Shown here: piece after piece, positions 21,636 to 31,528 of the stretch | Position numbering within the stretch: position 1 is the stretch's first letter | Layout: each line of letters opens with the position of its first letter | NCBI GenBank assembly: GCA_036927565.1 | Contig: JAYESD010000002.1 | Span: forward strand, 220,475,882-220,539,881 | DNA length: 64,000 nucleotides | Reading direction: 5' to 3' | Source of the DNA: Tuctoria greenei | Taxonomy: Eukaryota; Streptophyta; Magnoliopsida; Poales; Poaceae | Notes under the pieces: generated by a model | The model's input: only the letters and a program-made list of their open reading frames with translations | The model's database searches: none | Told to the model about the DNA's origin: nothing | Translations under genes and position numbers: made by a program

Positions 21636-23302
21636 ATGGAGAAATACTCGGCAAAACCTTGTGTGTTTGTTGGTATTAATTTTCAGGTTTGGAAGGCACT
21701 ATTGAAGCTTTTATCCAGGTGCAAGGCTTCGCGATATAGGAAAAAGTGTACAAGCCTTACGATGTGCCGCGAAACAATCAAGTCATGGCTACAAACTTAT
21801 GATATGTCGACAACAACAATAAAGCCCGCAACTTGGTAATCCAAGAATTAACTCAGAGCGACTTCGACCGTGTTGCACACCTTCGACCGGTGTACGATGT
21901 GTAAAGAGCACTTTGTGACTACCACAATGGATCCAACACGATCAAGGAGGTAAAGAAAGATATGTTCAAGAAAGAATACATGTGTTTCGAGATGCAACCC
22001 TATGAGTCCATTGATGACCTTTTTACCCGCTTTAATAAAATTCTCAGCAACTTGCGTAGTGTCAATGTTAATTTTTCAGATGCTTCAATTTGGGAGATGA
22101 AAGTCACATCTACTCGTGAATCTACTGTCATGAGTACACTTACATTAGATGTTCTATATTCTAAATTGAAACTCATGAAATTGACATTTTATCACGAAAG
22201 AATCCAAATAAGTCTATTGCATTCGTTTCACAATGTGATATGCCTAGCTCCGGCGAATCCTCATCTAGCAATACACTTGCTTTGTTGTCTTCACTAACCC
22301 TGGAACAAATTGAAGAATTTCCATAAGAATAGCTAGCGCTCATCTCTACTCGGTTCTCAAAAGCATTGCAAAATGTGAGAACTAGAAGGAGAGGAAGCTC
22401 CGGACCTCAATGATGCTTTGAATGTGGTAAGACAGGACACTTTCGTACAGATTGCCCTAACCTTTCGGGTCCTACCCATGATGAAAAGCAGAATAAAGTC
22501 AAGTCCTCTTCTGGCAACATCAACAAGAAAAAGAAGGGCTTCACATGACGCAAACTGATAAACAGTTTTATCACCACACTTCAAGAACTTGGCTCAAGTG
22601 ATGTAGACATTAGAAGTGATATAGATGAAGATGATTCGGCAAACTTGTGCTTCAAGGCGGGCAAATCAAGGTCAATTATGGAGGATGCAGAACACGATAG
22701 TGAGAATGAAGAGGTATGTCCTACTTGTGATGAAATGTGTGATGCTATTCCCCGTGCAACTCTTATTGTTAAGAAAAAGGACAAAAAGCTTAGGGACCAT
22801 GTGTTAAAATTGAGTCACTAGAATCTGAAATTAATCGTTTGAAAACCTTGATTTCTAGTGATGATTCTTGTTTCTCATGCGATTAAATATATGAACAATT
22901 GTCCTCCTTAAGAAATGCACACTCCTCCACTCTTGATAAACTTGAGTTAGAGATTGAAAAGAACAAAAAGCTTGTTGTACATAATGACAGAAGATTAAAA
23001 GATGCTTCTTGTTCTACAATTGATTTGCATTATTCTACCTGTAATTATCTTGAAAAGAAACTAAAAGATGCTATGAATGAAATTTGAATACTGAACAATG
23101 CTTTAAGTGCTCATGAAGTTAAATACTGTTCTAATTGCAAACTAAAAGGAAAAACTTCATGTGAAAACTTCCTAGAATTGTCTAAGAAACTTGATGACAT
23201 GAATAGGGCACTAGAGCAGTTTTGTATTGGGAACAAAAATCTAAACTTGCTACTGAATTCATCCAAATCTTTCAATGATAAAACTGGTTTAGGTTTTGAT
23301 TC
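21636..23302 (+). pseudogene. Copia gag, N-terminal part, broken
   Basis: Decayed gag begins near MEKYSAKPCVFVGINFQVWK and continues, after frameshifts and stops, with DMFKKEYMCFEMQPYESIDD and FTRFNKILSNLRSVNV (UBN2-type gag). A zinc knuckle CFECGKTGHFRTDC lies at 22414-22455, then a charged coiled-coil region (22880-23290). The frame is cut at 23303 by the young element and resumes at 35430. Confidence 0.75.
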
Positions 23303-23307
23303 TCATG

Positions 23308-24684
23308 TGAAAGCATCTAGGCCCCATGAGGTACGGTTTCGGTGATTAATGACAACCATTCGATATTACTAATGAATTTGTGAATGCAAGGTCTCAATGA
23401 CACTCAATCAAACGAAATCAAAATTGCATTGGAGACCCATATAAAATCAACGAATGAGATCAAACCAAAACATATGATGACAAGAAGTGAAAGCTCTAAC
23501 TTGATATCATTCCATGCTTGAAGACAATCAAAACAACATTTCCAACAAGTGTCAAAGAGGTCACAAGTTCAAAATTCCAAAAGAACAACTCAAAACAACT
23601 CGAAGTCAACAAGTTGAACACACCGGATCAACCGACGTTCTATGAGTTGACTACATCGGTCAAGTTGGTTCAATTGAAGAAGAAGACCTCAGGAAAATGC
23701 ACTCACCGGATCATCCGATGTGAGTGGCTCAGTGCATCGGTCCATCATCACAGATTGCAATACCATTGGACCAAGAGAAGCACCGGATCATCCGATGTGC
23801 AGACTTACACACATCGGTCAATCACTCCAGTGAGCCTCAAGATCAAGCAAAATTCTGGAGGAAGAGCCACCGGATCATCCGATGAGTAGAGAGATCAACA
23901 TCGGTCTAACAACGGTCATATCTGACACAGTGACATCAGCTAATTTGGCTTTGACCGATGACAACTGAAGGGGAGACATCGGATCATCCGGTGTCCGCAG
24001 AGAAGTGATGTCAGCCTACTTTTCAACGGCTATCTCGTGGAGGCTGGCTATTTATACCCCTTCAACCTGTCAAATCGACATGACTTGAAGCCCAGACATA
24101 CTCTACACATCCTAGAGCATTCAAGCAATAGAGCAACCACTTTCACATCAATTGTTCATCATTTGTACACCAAGAGATAGGCTAGAACTAGCTAGAGATA
24201 GTGCTTGGGTGCCTCCATTCTTGGTGATTGGAGTCTCTAGTGTAGTGAGAGCCCAAAGGGAGTGACCCTTGGTGTGTGCAACTTCCGGAGCTTGCCAAGA
24301 GGATTGTGGAAGCCCGGAGGATCCCAAAAGTGTACAAGGCTTGAGCTCCACCTTGCCAAGGTTGGCGAACGGAGAAGAATAGTGAAGAAGCCCCTAGTCT
24401 CGGTGACTTGGGAGTGGCAAAACCCTTCGGTGGGTGTCACAACGTGGACGTAGGAAGATCCTTGTGATCTTACCGAACCACGGGATAAACTCTGTGTCCC
24501 TTGAGCGTTTGCATCCCTCTCCCTTTTTACTCTTATGCAATCTTCATTCCGCAACTTTAAATTATATTGATTGCATAGTTCAATTGCATAGGGAATTGGG
24601 CTTTAAGTTGTTAAGTGTTTAATTGTCTTAAAATTTGAAAGAAAGCCCAATTCACCCCCCCTCTTGGGCGTTTCGATCCTTACA
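23308..24684 (+). repeat. 5' LTR of young element
   Basis: It starts TGAAAGCATCTAGGCC and ends TTTCGATCCTTACA, and is 1377 bp long. Repeated CGGATCATCCG palindromes lie at 23624-23990. TATTTATACCCC at about 24049-24060 is a likely TATA box. Confidence 0.95.
23624..23990. promoter_or_regulatory. CGGATCATCCG palindrome array in LTR
   Basis: CGGATCATCCG starts at 23707, 23784, 23871 and 23980, with a variant at 23624. A second, weaker CATCGGTC(C/A) site follows the first four. The distance from CGG to CGG is 31 bp in three units and 33 bp in the first; in the last unit the order is inverted (GACCGATG at 23953). The same array is present in the 3' LTR at 34364-34730. Regular phase of about three helical turns suggests paired protein binding. 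Confidence 0.7.
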
Positions 24685-24686
24685 AT

Positions 24687-24698
24687 TGGTATCAGAGC
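24687..24698 (+). other. Primer binding site, initiator Met tRNA type
   Basis: TGGTATCAGAGC lies two bases after the 5' LTR end and is an exact match to the usual plant copia site. Confidence 0.93.
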
Positions 24699-24744
24699 CT
24701 TGTTGCTCATTGGATCATTCTAGCTTCACCGCTAGAGAGCTTAA

Positions 24745-26871
24745 ATGGCCAAGAATGGGGGTTCGGTTCCTATCTTCGAGGGCAAGAACTTTGCCTATTG
24801 GAAAGCACGCATGCGTGCCTACCTAGAGGCCATTGCTCCCGAAGTGTGGGAAGCGACCCATGCGGGATTTGGTGATCTTAACTATGTCGGTGATCAAATT
24901 AAATGGGATGCTAAAGCTAGAAATGCCATTTATGAATGCATTAGTCAAGATGTATTTGCAAGAATAGCTAGTAAAGAAAAGGCTTGTGAAATTTGGGCAT
25001 GCTTAATTGAAATTCATGAGGGTTCCTCTCGTGTTAAAGAACTCAAATATCACTTGCTAAAATCCAAGTATGATGAATTCAAAATGCTTCCTCATGAGAA
25101 TGTTAACCAAATGTTTTCACGCTTAAATGTTCTTATTGAGGAGATTAATGCTCTTGACATTGCATCTCTTGGCAAGGGACTTATCAACCGAAAGATTCTC
25201 ATGCTCCTTCCAAAGCCTAAGTACAACATCATCAACTCCATGCTCCAAAAGGAATCACTTGACAACATTGAAGTTTCGGAGCTCATTGGAGAAATACACG
25301 CCCATGAGATGAGCGTACTTGGAATGATGGAGGAGTCATCATCAAAAACTATTGCTCTCAAGGCTTCAACCAAGAAGACAACTCCCAAGAAAAAGAAAGT
25401 GGTTGAGCCTAGCTCAAGCGAAGAAGAGCAAGCAACAAGCGAAGATGACGATGATGAGCTTGCATTGATGATGAGAAAATTCTCACGTCTAAACTCCAAA
25501 ATCGCAAAGAAGGGATACTCCTTTGATCCAAAGAAGAAAGCCTTCCTCCCAAGAAAAGATGAAAATAAAACATGCTACAATTGTGGTGATCAAGGCCACA
25601 TATCATATGATTGTCCAAGACCCGACAAGAGGAAGGACAACCACAAAGGAAAGTATAGAAAGCTAGAAGAAAGTGATGAAGATGAAGAAGAGGTCAAACC
25701 CAAGCGCGCCTTTGGAAAGAAGAAATTTGACAAGGGCAAGAAAACCAAGCTCTTTCCAAAGAAGAGAAGAGGGCCTCAAAAAGTCTTCATGTGCGAGGCA
25801 AATGAGTGGATCACGGATGAAGAGTCAAGCGATGAAGAGAGTGAAGATGAAGAAAACTTGGCGGGTCTTGCCGTCGTCAACAAAGACAACTCACCTCTTC
25901 ATCCACCTCCTATGTGCCTCATGGCTAAAGGTAACTCTAAGGTATGTGATGATTCTAGCGATGATGATAATGAGCTCTCCCCCGATGAACTAGCATCAAT
26001 GATTAATGAATATCATGTCATCATAAAAAGGGAAAAGAGCAAGGTCAAAGCACTTGAACAAGCTTGTGCTAAACTTGAGAGTGCGAAGCTCGATTTGCAT
26101 GACAAGTATGTAACCATACTTAAAGAGCATGACACGCTCAAAACACATGTCAAGCAAATCGAAAAGGAAAATGCTCAAATCAAGCTTGATCATCATGAGC
26201 TTGACTTAGCAAACCAAGCACTCTTGGGAAAGCACAATGACTTGGTTCAAAAACATGAAGTGCTTAACCTTGCTTATGAGAAAATTGAACTAAAAATGAA
26301 AAACATGAAAAAGGAAACCCTTGATGGCAAAGTATCAACTATTTCACATGCCACTAACACTTTGGATAAGTCTTTGCCTTTGAAAGCAAGCCTTAGGGAG
26401 AAGGAATTGATGGACGAAATTGAAAGTCTCCGCACTAGTGTGGTGAGACTTTCCAAGGGAGAGGACAAGCACAAGGAAATCCTATACCAACAAGCCAAAG
26501 GCTTCAACAAGAGAGGACTTGGCTCCTTCCCGGTGCTCAACAAAGGAAAGGTGCCCTCACCGAAGCTTAGGACGAGCTTCATCAAAGAAGTTGGATCCTA
26601 TTGCCAACATTGTGAGGTCACCGGACACCACACGAGGGAGTGTCCTCTTCCCAACCGTCCTTCTCCCAAATTGCCCCCTAACTACAAATCTACTTTCCAT
26701 GATTATCACTATCTCTTAAGCAAAGTAGGTGGCAAGGTGAAGGCAAGGTTCATCGGCAAAGATATTAAGGGCATGAAGGGGAAGCTCCCCAAGCAACTTT
26801 GGGTCCCAAAATCACTTGTATCACACATACAAGGACCTAAGTTAGCTTGGGTGCCTAAACACAAAAACTAA
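24745..26871 (+). CDS. gag: Gag polyprotein of young SIRE-like element
   Basis: A 708-residue open frame starts at the first ATG after the primer binding site. Residues 1-190 look like the UBN2-type capsid domain (FEGKNFAYWKARMRAYLE, EIWACLIEIHEG, NVNQMFSRLNVLIEEIN). A Lys- then acid-rich linker follows (about 205-245). Zinc knuckles are at residues 277-290 (CYNCGDQGHISYDC) and 620-633 (CQHCEVTGHHTREC), with a coiled coil between (about 418-530). Long gag with two knuckles and a coiled coil fits SIRE/Maximus. It would form the virus-like particle that packages the RNA. It ends in TAA, and pol follows 12 bp later in another frame. Confidence 0.9.
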   Translation: MAKNGGSVPIFEGKNFAYWKARMRAYLEAIAPEVWEATHAGFGDLNYVGDQIKWDAKARNAIYECISQDVFARIASKEKACEIWACLIEIHEGSSRVKELKYHLLKSKYDEFKMLPHENVNQMFSRLNVLIEEINALDIASLGKGLINRKILMLLPKPKYNIINSMLQKESLDNIEVSELIGEIHAHEMSVLGMMEESSSKTIALKASTKKTTPKKKKVVEPSSSEEEQATSEDDDDELALMMRKFSRLNSKIAKKGYSFDPKKKAFLPRKDENKTCYNCGDQGHISYDCPRPDKRKDNHKGKYRKLEESDEDEEEVKPKRAFGKKKFDKGKKTKLFPKKRRGPQKVFMCEANEWITDEESSDEESEDEENLAGLAVVNKDNSPLHPPPMCLMAKGNSKVCDDSSDDDNELSPDELASMINEYHVIIKREKSKVKALEQACAKLESAKLDLHDKYVTILKEHDTLKTHVKQIEKENAQIKLDHHELDLANQALLGKHNDLVQKHEVLNLAYEKIELKMKNMKKETLDGKVSTISHATNTLDKSLPLKASLREKELMDEIESLRTSVVRLSKGEDKHKEILYQQAKGFNKRGLGSFPVLNKGKVPSPKLRTSFIKEVGSYCQHCEVTGHHTRECPLPNRPSPKLPPNYKSTFHDYHYLLSKVGGKVKARFIGKDIKGMKGKLPKQLWVPKSLVSHIQGPKLAWVPKHKN

Positions 26872-26885
26872 CTTCATGTGTGTAG

Positions 26886-29800
26886 GTGAACTACAAAGCC
26901 GGAGGAAAACATTGGGTACTCGATAGCGGGTGCACTCAACATATGACCGGCAATGATGGTATGTTCACTACCATAGAGAACCCCGATAATCATGAACAAG
27001 TCACCTTTGGTGACAACTCAAAGGGGAAGGTAATTGGTTTAGGTAAAATTGCTATTTCGCATGATTTGTCCATTTCTAATGTACTATATGTTAAGTCACT
27101 TAGTTTCAATTTACTTTCCATTGCACAACTATGTGATCTTGGACTAACGTGCACCTTTGACAAGAATGGTGTTGTAGTAACTAGTGAATCAAGCAAAGAA
27201 CTAATCTTCAAAGGATTTCGGCATGGACATCTCTACTTGGTGGACTTCTCCAACAAGGATGCTAGCTTGACCACTTGTCTTTTCACTAAGACAAGCTTGG
27301 GTTGGCTATGGCATCGACGCATTGCTCACATTGGGATGAGCAAGCTTAAGAAGTCGTTCAAGCTTGGGATGGTGACCGGCGTGAAGGATGTCACGTTTGA
27401 AAAGAACAAGCTTTGTAGTGCTTGTCAAGCCGGGAAGCAAGTTGCTTCACACCACCCAATGAAGACAATGGTGTCAACCTCCAAGCCGCTTGAACTACTC
27501 CACATGGACCTCTTCGGGCCATCCACATATCAAAGTCTTGGTGGTAACTTCTATTGTCTTGTTATCGTTGATGATTATTCTCGATATGCTTGGACTTTGT
27601 TTTTAGGTGACAAGGGTGAAACTCCGGAAGTTTTCAAGACCTTCGCCAAACGTGCTCAAAGGGAATTTCAACTTCCCATCATCAAAGTCCGGAGTGACAA
27701 CGGCACCGAGTTCAAGAACTACAACATTGGGGAGTGGTGTGATCGTGAAGGAGTGAAGCATGAGTTTTCGGCCACATACACCCCTCAACAAAACGGTGTC
27801 GTTGAAAGGAAGAACAAGACCCTTATCACCCTTGCAAGAGCAATGCTTGATGACTATGGCACGTCGGAGAAGTTTTGGGCCGAAGCAATCAACACGGCGT
27901 GCCATGCCGCAAATAGGGTCTATCTTCACCGACTACTCCAAAAGACCCCATATGAGCTTCTCATTGGGAGAAAGCCCAACATCTCCTACTTTAGAGTCTT
28001 TGGGTGCAAATGCTACATCTACTGCAAGAAAAGGCTCGGTAAGTTTGAAAGAAGATGTGATGTTGGTATTTTTCTTGGTTACGCATCAAACTCAAAAGCA
28101 TATCGAGTATTCAACCAAACCTCCGGTCTAGTTGAAGAAAGTTGTGATGTTGAGTTTGATGAGACTAATGGCTCCCAAGAGGAGAGTTTTGGTCATGATG
28201 AAATAGATGATGAGCCTCTACGAGAAGCCATGAAAAACATGACCATTGGAGACATCAAACCGGAAGTTGAAGAGGGCCATGATCAAGGGGGAGCATCAAG
28301 TTCCAACATCAACACCTCCATGATGCCTCAAGTTGATGAAGAAGAAGAAGAAAAAGATGATCCATTGCCAATGCAAGATTCACAAGCCACACAACACCAA
28401 CGACAAGAAGAAGTCCATGATCAAGTCCAACCACAAGAGAAACAACAAGCTTCACCACCGCCAAGTGACTTACAACCACTTATGAGGCATGGACGCATCT
28501 CCAAGGCGCATCCAATGGACCAAATCATTGGAAGTCCTTCAAGGGGCGTAAGTACTCGTTCCCGCCATGTCGCCTCATTTTGTGAGCACTACTCTTTTGT
28601 TTCGTGTGTAGAACCTACTCACATAGAGGAAGCACTCCAAGATCCAAATTGGGTGATGGCCATGCAAGAAGAACTCAACAACTTCACCCGCAATGAAGTT
28701 TGGGTGTTGGAGGAGCGACCTAAGGACAAGAACGTTATCGGTACGAAGTGGGTATACCGGAACAAGCAAGACGAGAATGGCGTCGTGGTCCGCAACAAGG
28801 CAAGGCTTGTGGCCAAGGGTTTTTCACAAGTTGAAGGACTAGACTTTGGAGAAACATTCGCTCCGGTCGCTCGGTTAGAAGCTATTCGCATACTCCTTGC
28901 TTTTGCTTCACATCACAATATAATGCTTTATCAAATGGATGTTAAAAGTGCTTTTCTCAATGGCTATATTAACGAACTTGTTTATGTTGAGAAACCTCCC
29001 GGGTTTGAAGATCCGAGGAATCCTAACCATGTGTATAGGTTACACAAGGCGCTCTACGGACTCAAGCAAGCACCTAGGGCATGGTATGAACGACTAAGGG
29101 ATTTCCTAGTCATGCAAGGATTCAAGATCGGGAGGGTGGACACTACACTCTTCACCAAGCACATCGACGGGGATCTATTCATTTGTCAAATTTATGTCGA
29201 TGATATCATTTTTGGCTCAACTAACAAATCTCTTAGCCATGAGTTTGGCACCATGATGTCTAGGGAATTCGAGATGTCAATGATTGGAGAGCTCAACTTC
29301 TTCCTTGGATTCCAAATCAAGCAACTTCAAGAGGGGACCTTCATCTATCAAGAGAAGTACACAAAGGACCTCTTGAAGAAATTTGAGATGGGAGATTGTA
29401 GCTCAAGAAGCACTCCAATGGCGACAAATTGCCATCTCGACGCGGACATGGACGGTAAACCTATTGATCAATCTCATTATCGTTCTATGATTGGCTCATT
29501 GTTATATCTTACCGCATCTAGGCCCGATATTATGTTTAGTGTGTGCTTGTGTGCTCGCTTCCAAGCGGCACCTAAAGAATCGCACAAGAAGGCGGTCTTT
29601 AGGATACTTCGGTATCTCAAGCATACCTCAAGTGTAGGTTTGTGGTACCCCAAGGACGCTAGTTTCCATCTCTTGGGATACTCGGATTCGGACTTCGCCG
29701 GATGCCGTGTGGATCGCAAGAGTACCTCCGGTGGGTGCCACTTACTTGGGCGTTCCCTAGTATCTTGGTCGAGCAAAAAGCAAAATTCCGTGGCTTTGTC

Positions 29801-30146
29801 CACTGCGGAAGCGGAATATATAGCGGTCGGTGCATGTTGTGCCCAAATTCTATATATGAAGCAAACCCTTTTGGACTTTGGAATTAAAATTGGTTGTGTG
29901 CCTCTCCTTTGTGACAATGAAAGTGCGGTTAAGATAGCTAGAAACCCCGTTCAACACTCCCGCACTAAGCACATTGATATTCGCCATCACTTCTTGCGTG
30001 ATCATGAGGCTAAAGGAGACATCTCTTTGCAAGGTGTTAGATCCGAAGAACAATTGGCGGATATCTTCACAAAACCACTTGATGAGAAAACCTTTTCTAG
30101 ACTTAGAAGTGAATTAAATGTGCTAGATGCATCTAACGTCATGTAA
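26886..30146 (+). CDS. pol: Pol polyprotein of young SIRE-like element
   Basis: A 1086-codon open frame begins right after an in-frame TAG. The first in-frame codon is GTG, so pol is probably made by recoding or splicing, not its own start. Domains in order: aspartic protease with DSG at 13-15; HHCC zinc domain (about 140-185, WLWHRRIAHIGM ... CSACQAGK); integrase core with D208, D271 and E307, a DD35E spacing; copia-type reverse transcriptase with QMDVKSAFLNG and YVDD at 770-773; RNase H with YSDSDFAG, STAEAEY and LLCDNES. The order integrase before RT defines Ty1/copia. All visible catalytic residues are present, so the enzyme set may work. Confidence 0.92.
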   Translation: MNYKAGGKHWVLDSGCTQHMTGNDGMFTTIENPDNHEQVTFGDNSKGKVIGLGKIAISHDLSISNVLYVKSLSFNLLSIAQLCDLGLTCTFDKNGVVVTSESSKELIFKGFRHGHLYLVDFSNKDASLTTCLFTKTSLGWLWHRRIAHIGMSKLKKSFKLGMVTGVKDVTFEKNKLCSACQAGKQVASHHPMKTMVSTSKPLELLHMDLFGPSTYQSLGGNFYCLVIVDDYSRYAWTLFLGDKGETPEVFKTFAKRAQREFQLPIIKVRSDNGTEFKNYNIGEWCDREGVKHEFSATYTPQQNGVVERKNKTLITLARAMLDDYGTSEKFWAEAINTACHAANRVYLHRLLQKTPYELLIGRKPNISYFRVFGCKCYIYCKKRLGKFERRCDVGIFLGYASNSKAYRVFNQTSGLVEESCDVEFDETNGSQEESFGHDEIDDEPLREAMKNMTIGDIKPEVEEGHDQGGASSSNINTSMMPQVDEEEEEKDDPLPMQDSQATQHQRQEEVHDQVQPQEKQQASPPPSDLQPLMRHGRISKAHPMDQIIGSPSRGVSTRSRHVASFCEHYSFVSCVEPTHIEEALQDPNWVMAMQEELNNFTRNEVWVLEERPKDKNVIGTKWVYRNKQDENGVVVRNKARLVAKGFSQVEGLDFGETFAPVARLEAIRILLAFASHHNIMLYQMDVKSAFLNGYINELVYVEKPPGFEDPRNPNHVYRLHKALYGLKQAPRAWYERLRDFLVMQGFKIGRVDTTLFTKHIDGDLFICQIYVDDIIFGSTNKSLSHEFGTMMSREFEMSMIGELNFFLGFQIKQLQEGTFIYQEKYTKDLLKKFEMGDCSSRSTPMATNCHLDADMDGKPIDQSHYRSMIGSLLYLTASRPDIMFSVCLCARFQAAPKESHKKAVFRILRYLKHTSSVGLWYPKDASFHLLGYSDSDFAGCRVDRKSTSGGCHLLGRSLVSWSSKKQNSVALSTAEAEYIAVGACCAQILYMKQTLLDFGIKIGCVPLLCDNESAVKIARNPVQHSRTKHIDIRHHFLRDHEAKGDISLQGVRSEEQLADIFTKPLDEKTFSRLRSELNVLDASNVM

Positions 30147-31071
30147 GCTGCCATGTTCATGTAAGGATGCATATCATATAGGTCTTGTCTAACTCCCAAA
30201 GGATAGGGGCAAGCTAGAAGTAGTTTTCCCTGAGGAAGCCTTTGGAAGGTTCAAACTTGGCAAGATAGATTTGTTTTATGCCTTGCATGATCCCTGCCAT
30301 ATAAAGTTGCACTCATTCTATATCTTGCAATATAATTTGTTTGGCATTGCATAACGGTAGATTGTCACAAAGGGGAACCCACCTCATGAGAAGGAGACTT
30401 GTTTGAAATGCAATATCTCAACACATATAAGGTGGAAAGAACAAAATGTTAGGTACGTTAATGCCTAGAGGAACGTGCTTCATTGAGATAGTAGTCTTCA
30501 TACTCTACCTCACAAAGCATGGGCCTTACATTTTATTTGGATATTTTTTTTCCTCCATTTTTCTCGGTGTTCCATTTGCATTAAGGTCTAGCCAAGCTAT
30601 TGGCATATTAGCTTCTTGAGGGGTAAGGGGTTGCCCAAAAAGTCCTAAGACATGCGTTTCTCCTCGATTGTTTGTTTGGTCAAAGGACATATATGGGATG
30701 TTTTTGTTCTGTTGTCATCGGATTATCCGATGCCCCTGTCAATCCCTCATCGGTCAAATAGGTGTTCAATCCTCAAAGCCCAACTCTGTCAGAACCTCAA
30801 ATGATCCGACGCGTTCATCCTGGAAAACATCGGTCCATCCGATGTTCACTCTTCTGGAGCTGTGATCTATTCAACCGATGTCTACCTCCCTCTAACGTCG
30901 GATCATCCGGTGTCAATATCACTCGGTTGAACACCCTTACTGTGCTATTCGACCGATGTTCAAAACCCTAATCATCGGTTCATCCGATGTCAACAGCAAC
31001 TCTTGAATATCCTTACTGTTGCAATTGACCGATGTTCACTGCATCTATCATCGGTCCATCCGGTGTTTAAA
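30147..31071 (+). promoter_or_regulatory. Pol to extra-gene spacer with LTR-like palindromes
   Basis: There is no gene. From 30719 to 31064 it carries the same palindrome family as the LTR: CGGATTATCCG (30719), CGGTCCATCCG (30831), CGGATCATCCG (30899), CGGTTCATCCG (about 30977) and CGGTCCATCCG (about 31051). Between them are CCGATG and CATCGG half sites. The block ends about 30 bp before a TATA-like box. It looks like an upstream control region for the extra gene. Confidence 0.6.
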
Positions 31072-31095
31072 AAACGGCTAGGGTTTGGGCCCCAC

Positions 31096-31103
31096 TATTT
31101 AAA
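31096..31103 (+). promoter_or_regulatory. TATA-like box before the extra gene
   Basis: TATTTAAA lies in CCCCACTATTTAAACACCC, just before a CCG-rich leader. This is the usual layout of a grass gene promoter and may give the extra gene its own transcript. Confidence 0.5.
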
Positions 31104-31109
31104 CACCCG

Positions 31110-31528
31110 CGCCGCCGCCGTTCGCTCTCTCTCCCCGATCCTTCTCTCTCGCCGCCGCCGCTCGCCCTACTCGCCGCCACCTCCGCCGCCGCACCCAAGC
31201 ACCGCCTCCCTAGGTGCCGCCGCCGCCGCCCACAGCGCCGCCGCCCAGCACCGCCACCATTCGCAGCGCCGCCGCCGCACGCCCGCGCCGCCTCCTCCAC
31301 CCTCGCGCCCCAACATCACCGCCGCCACTCACCACCGCGCTCAAGGCTCGCCGCCGCCCTTCTCCACCACCAACGTGCGCCATCTCCGGGCCATCTCCTC
31401 CTCGCTAGGGTTTCTCGGCCCGGTTGATCATCGTCGCTAAGGTGAGCTTCGTGCCGCGCGACGTCTCTCGTTGCTCCTCTCGCCGTTCTTCCTTCATCGT
31501 CGCCTAACCCTAGCTCTCCGTCGTCTAG
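31110..31528 (+). other. GC-rich leader with predicted 87-bp intron
   Basis: The leader is a run of CGCCGCCGCC-type triplets. A donor GCTAAG|GTGAGC at 31442 and an acceptor CGTCGTCTAG|ATGGG ending at 31528 would remove 87 bp and place the ATG at the start of the next exon. Reading frames through the triplet run are low complexity and are not called as genes. Confidence 0.4.

Noticed and set aside
24148..24554. Open frames of 60-120 codons inside the young LTRs, present twice (also 34258-35362)
   Set aside because: They are identical in both LTRs because the LTRs are identical, lie in regulatory sequence, show no domain and overlap one another on both strands.
24685..30146. Integrated plant pararetrovirus
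   Set aside because: LTRs, target duplications, an integrase core and the copia domain order (integrase before RT) show an LTR retrotransposon.
31003..31440. A 145-codon frame and its partners in the CCG-rich stretch, possible proline-rich protein
   Set aside because: Triplet-repeat DNA gives open frames in all phases. The position before an ATG with a splice-like junction fits a leader better.
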